NCBI GenBank assembly: GCA_021812205.1
Contig: JAKAOJ010000015.1
Location: 1 to 6,706, forward strand
DNA from: Microcaldota archaeon
GTDB taxonomy: Archaea > Micrarchaeota > Micrarchaeia > Micrarchaeales > Micrarchaeaceae
Direction of reading: 5' to 3'
Length of the DNA: 6,706 bases
Within the stretch, counting starts at the first letter, position 1; each line of letters opens with the position of its first letter. Positions 5,666-6,706 of this stretch are shown piece by piece. The notes beneath the pieces were generated by a model. It was given only the letters and a program-made list of their open reading frames with translations, was not told the DNA's origin and did no database searches. A program made the translations under genes and the position numbers.

Positions 5666-6570
5666 CAAAGGAACTGACCGCAAGGCTGGAAATAGGAAGC
5701 ACGATAGTGAGGCATGCCATAGACTATTTCCACGACAATGGATTCGTCCAGCTCATGCCTGTAATGCTTGGGAAGAGCACCGACCCCCTGGGGCCTGATC
5801 CAGGCTCCTCGATACTGAAGACACCCGAGGTCGAATACCTTGGCGCGAAATTCTACACCATGAACTCTATGATACTACACAAGCAGCTTGCGGTCCGTGA
5901 GCTTCCGAAGCTGTTCATACTATCGCCGAACATAAGGCTCGAGCGTGCCGAACGCCGGGAGACGAAGCGGCACCTCTTTGAGTTCACGCAGCTCGATTTC
6001 GAGATGGCGAGGGCCAAGAAGGACGACGTTATGAAGCTCGTCGAGGTATTCATGTCCTACCTAAGCGGGGCGTTGAAGGGCGACGATACGGCAAGGGCAG
6101 CGTTCAGGGCCCTGGGCAAGGAACCCTTCGAGTTCAAGCCGCCGTTCAAGGTATATACCACCCATGAGCTCGAGGAGCGGTACGGGGGGGACTGGGAGGC
6201 TGAAGCGTCCAAAGCCCATGACCAGCCCTTCTGGGCCCTATGCCACAAGCGCGAGTTCTACGAAAAGGAGGACGAAGCGCACCCCGGCCACTACCTCAAC
6301 TACGATCTAATCTACCCTATGGGCTACGGCGAGGCGCTCTCAGGCGGCGAGCGCGAGTTCGAATACGGCCGCCTGGCGGAAAGGATGGGGGCTGACAAGT
6401 TGAGCATGGATGTGTACAGGGCGTACCTCGACGAGGCGAAGAAGGGCCTTGTGGCATCAGCAGGCGCCGGATTCGGGATAGAGCGGCTGACACGCTTCAT
6501 GACACAGGCGGAACACGTGGGAGACGTGCAGATGTTCAGAAGAGTCCCGGGAGAGCAGGTGGTGATGTGA
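5662..6570 (+). CDS. archaeal asparagine synthetase related to AsnRS (AS-AR)
   Basis: Cytosolic enzyme that makes L-asparagine from aspartate and ammonia with ATP, through an aspartyl-adenylate. It is a paralogue of class II asparaginyl-tRNA synthetase that lacks the N-terminal OB-fold anticodon-binding domain; 302 residues compares with about 294 for the Pyrococcus abyssi protein. The class II core is intact: motif 2 is SPNIRLE (88-94, R92 and E94) followed by HLFEFTQLDFEM (104-115), and motif 3 is GAGFGIERLTRF (268-279, R275). SMILHKQLA (69-77) and GYGEALSGGERE (221-232) closely match AS-AR as I recall it; the SGGERE segment differs from that of true AspRS. The protein begins a few residues before the first conserved helix, so the start is plausible. 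It is divergent from an AsnC-family regulator. A freestanding tRNA-charging role is unlikely without the anticodon domain. Confidence 0.93.
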   Translation: MTKELTARLEIGSTIVRHAIDYFHDNGFVQLMPVMLGKSTDPLGPDPGSSILKTPEVEYLGAKFYTMNSMILHKQLAVRELPKLFILSPNIRLERAERRETKRHLFEFTQLDFEMARAKKDDVMKLVEVFMSYLSGALKGDDTARAAFRALGKEPFEFKPPFKVYTTHELEERYGGDWEAEASKAHDQPFWALCHKREFYEKEDEAHPGHYLNYDLIYPMGYGEALSGGEREFEYGRLAERMGADKLSMDVYRAYLDEAKKGLVASAGAGFGIERLTRFMTQAEHVGDVQMFRRVPGEQVVM

Positions 6571-6652
6571 AGTGCGGCATTGCAGGAGCCGCCAACACCC
6601 CACTGCAGCAAATCCGGGAAATGCCAACATGATGTATGATGTGTACAAAATA

Positions 6653-6658
6653 GGTGAT
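6653..6658 (+). promoter_or_regulatory. ribosome-binding site of the right-edge gene
   Basis: GGTGAT lies 4 nt before ATG 6663, the same motif and spacing seen for other genes in this window. No clear TATA box is seen in the 92 bp after the asparagine synthetase stop, so the gene may be co-transcribed with it. Confidence 0.5.
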
Positions 6659-6662
6659 GCAC

Positions 6663-6706
6663 ATGGAAACAAAAACAGAAACGCAGGAGAGCGTAGTACA
6701 GATCGG
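6663..6706 (+). CDS. start of an unidentified gene (cut by window edge)
   Basis: Only 14 full codons are visible, giving METKTETQESVVQI, a polar Glu/Thr-rich N-terminus with no recognisable domain. The GGTGAT 4 nt ahead of the ATG is the reason for calling it. Another frame, from ATG 6629 (MMYDVYKIGD...), is also open to the window end but lacks a comparable ribosome-binding site. No function can be proposed from so little sequence. Confidence 0.45.
   Translation, partial: METKTETQESVVQI

Noticed and set aside
5489..5683. Minus-strand open frame of 64 codons across the small ORF
   Set aside because: It overlaps the small ORF and the AS-AR start, has no ribosome-binding site or recognisable motif, and would be transcribed against both.
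6567..6632. A 21-codon frame from GTG 6567, overlapping the AS-AR stop, beginning VKCGIAGAAN
   Set aside because: CGIAG recalls the N-terminus of glutamine-dependent asparagine synthetase (MCGI.G). However, the Cys is not at position 2, the frame stops after 21 codons, and no amidotransferase sequence follows in other frames. Probably chance.
6629..6706. Open frame from ATG 6629 to the window end
   Set aside because: It lacks a properly spaced ribosome-binding site, whereas ATG 6663 in another frame has GGTGAT 4 nt ahead. The sequence is too short to exclude it fully.

Overview
The window looks archaeal. Three signals support this: (1) an asparagine synthetase of the AsnRS-related archaeal type (AS-AR), (2) TATA-box promoters placed about 20-35 bp ahead of start codons, one of them apparently leaderless, and (3) repeated GGTGA(T) Shine-Dalgarno motifs matching the archaeal 16S tail. 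Coding DNA is moderately GC-rich and the single divergent intergenic region is AT-rich. The lineage cannot be fixed from the sequence. A 2-oxoacid dehydrogenase complex would fit an aerobic or facultative archaeon, for example Thermoplasmatota-like or Micrarchaeota-like, but that is a guess.

Minus strand, read from right to left: an Lrp/AsnC-family regulator (5410-4982), then after a 60-bp gap with its own TATA-like element a tight cluster encoding the whole 2-oxoacid dehydrogenase complex. The order is E1 alpha (4921-3848), E1 beta (3835-2870), E2 lipoyl acyltransferase (2867-1626) and E3 dihydrolipoamide dehydrogenase (about 1610-240). An alpha/beta hydrolase (235-1, cut by the window edge) begins 4 bp after E3. 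Gaps inside the cluster run from 2 to about 15 bp, so it is almost certainly one operon. E1 decarboxylates a 2-oxoacid with ThDP, E2 passes the acyl group to CoA through its lipoyl arm, and E3 reoxidises the lipoyl group.

Plus strand, diverging from the regulator across about 114 bp (5411-5524): a 46-codon small ORF (5525-5665) with a good ribosome-binding site, overlapping by ATGA the asparagine synthetase AS-AR (5662-6570). A new gene probably begins at 6663 and runs off the window.

The points most worth a second look are these. An AsnC-family regulator is divergent from an asparagine synthetase, which recalls the E. coli asnC-asnA layout although the archaeal synthetase is a different enzyme. 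The cofactor-binding fold of E3 carries several glutathione-reductase-like, NADP-type residues. The small ORF coupled to the asparagine synthetase is unrecognised and contains no asparagine codon. I see no mobile element, CRISPR array, tRNA or rRNA.
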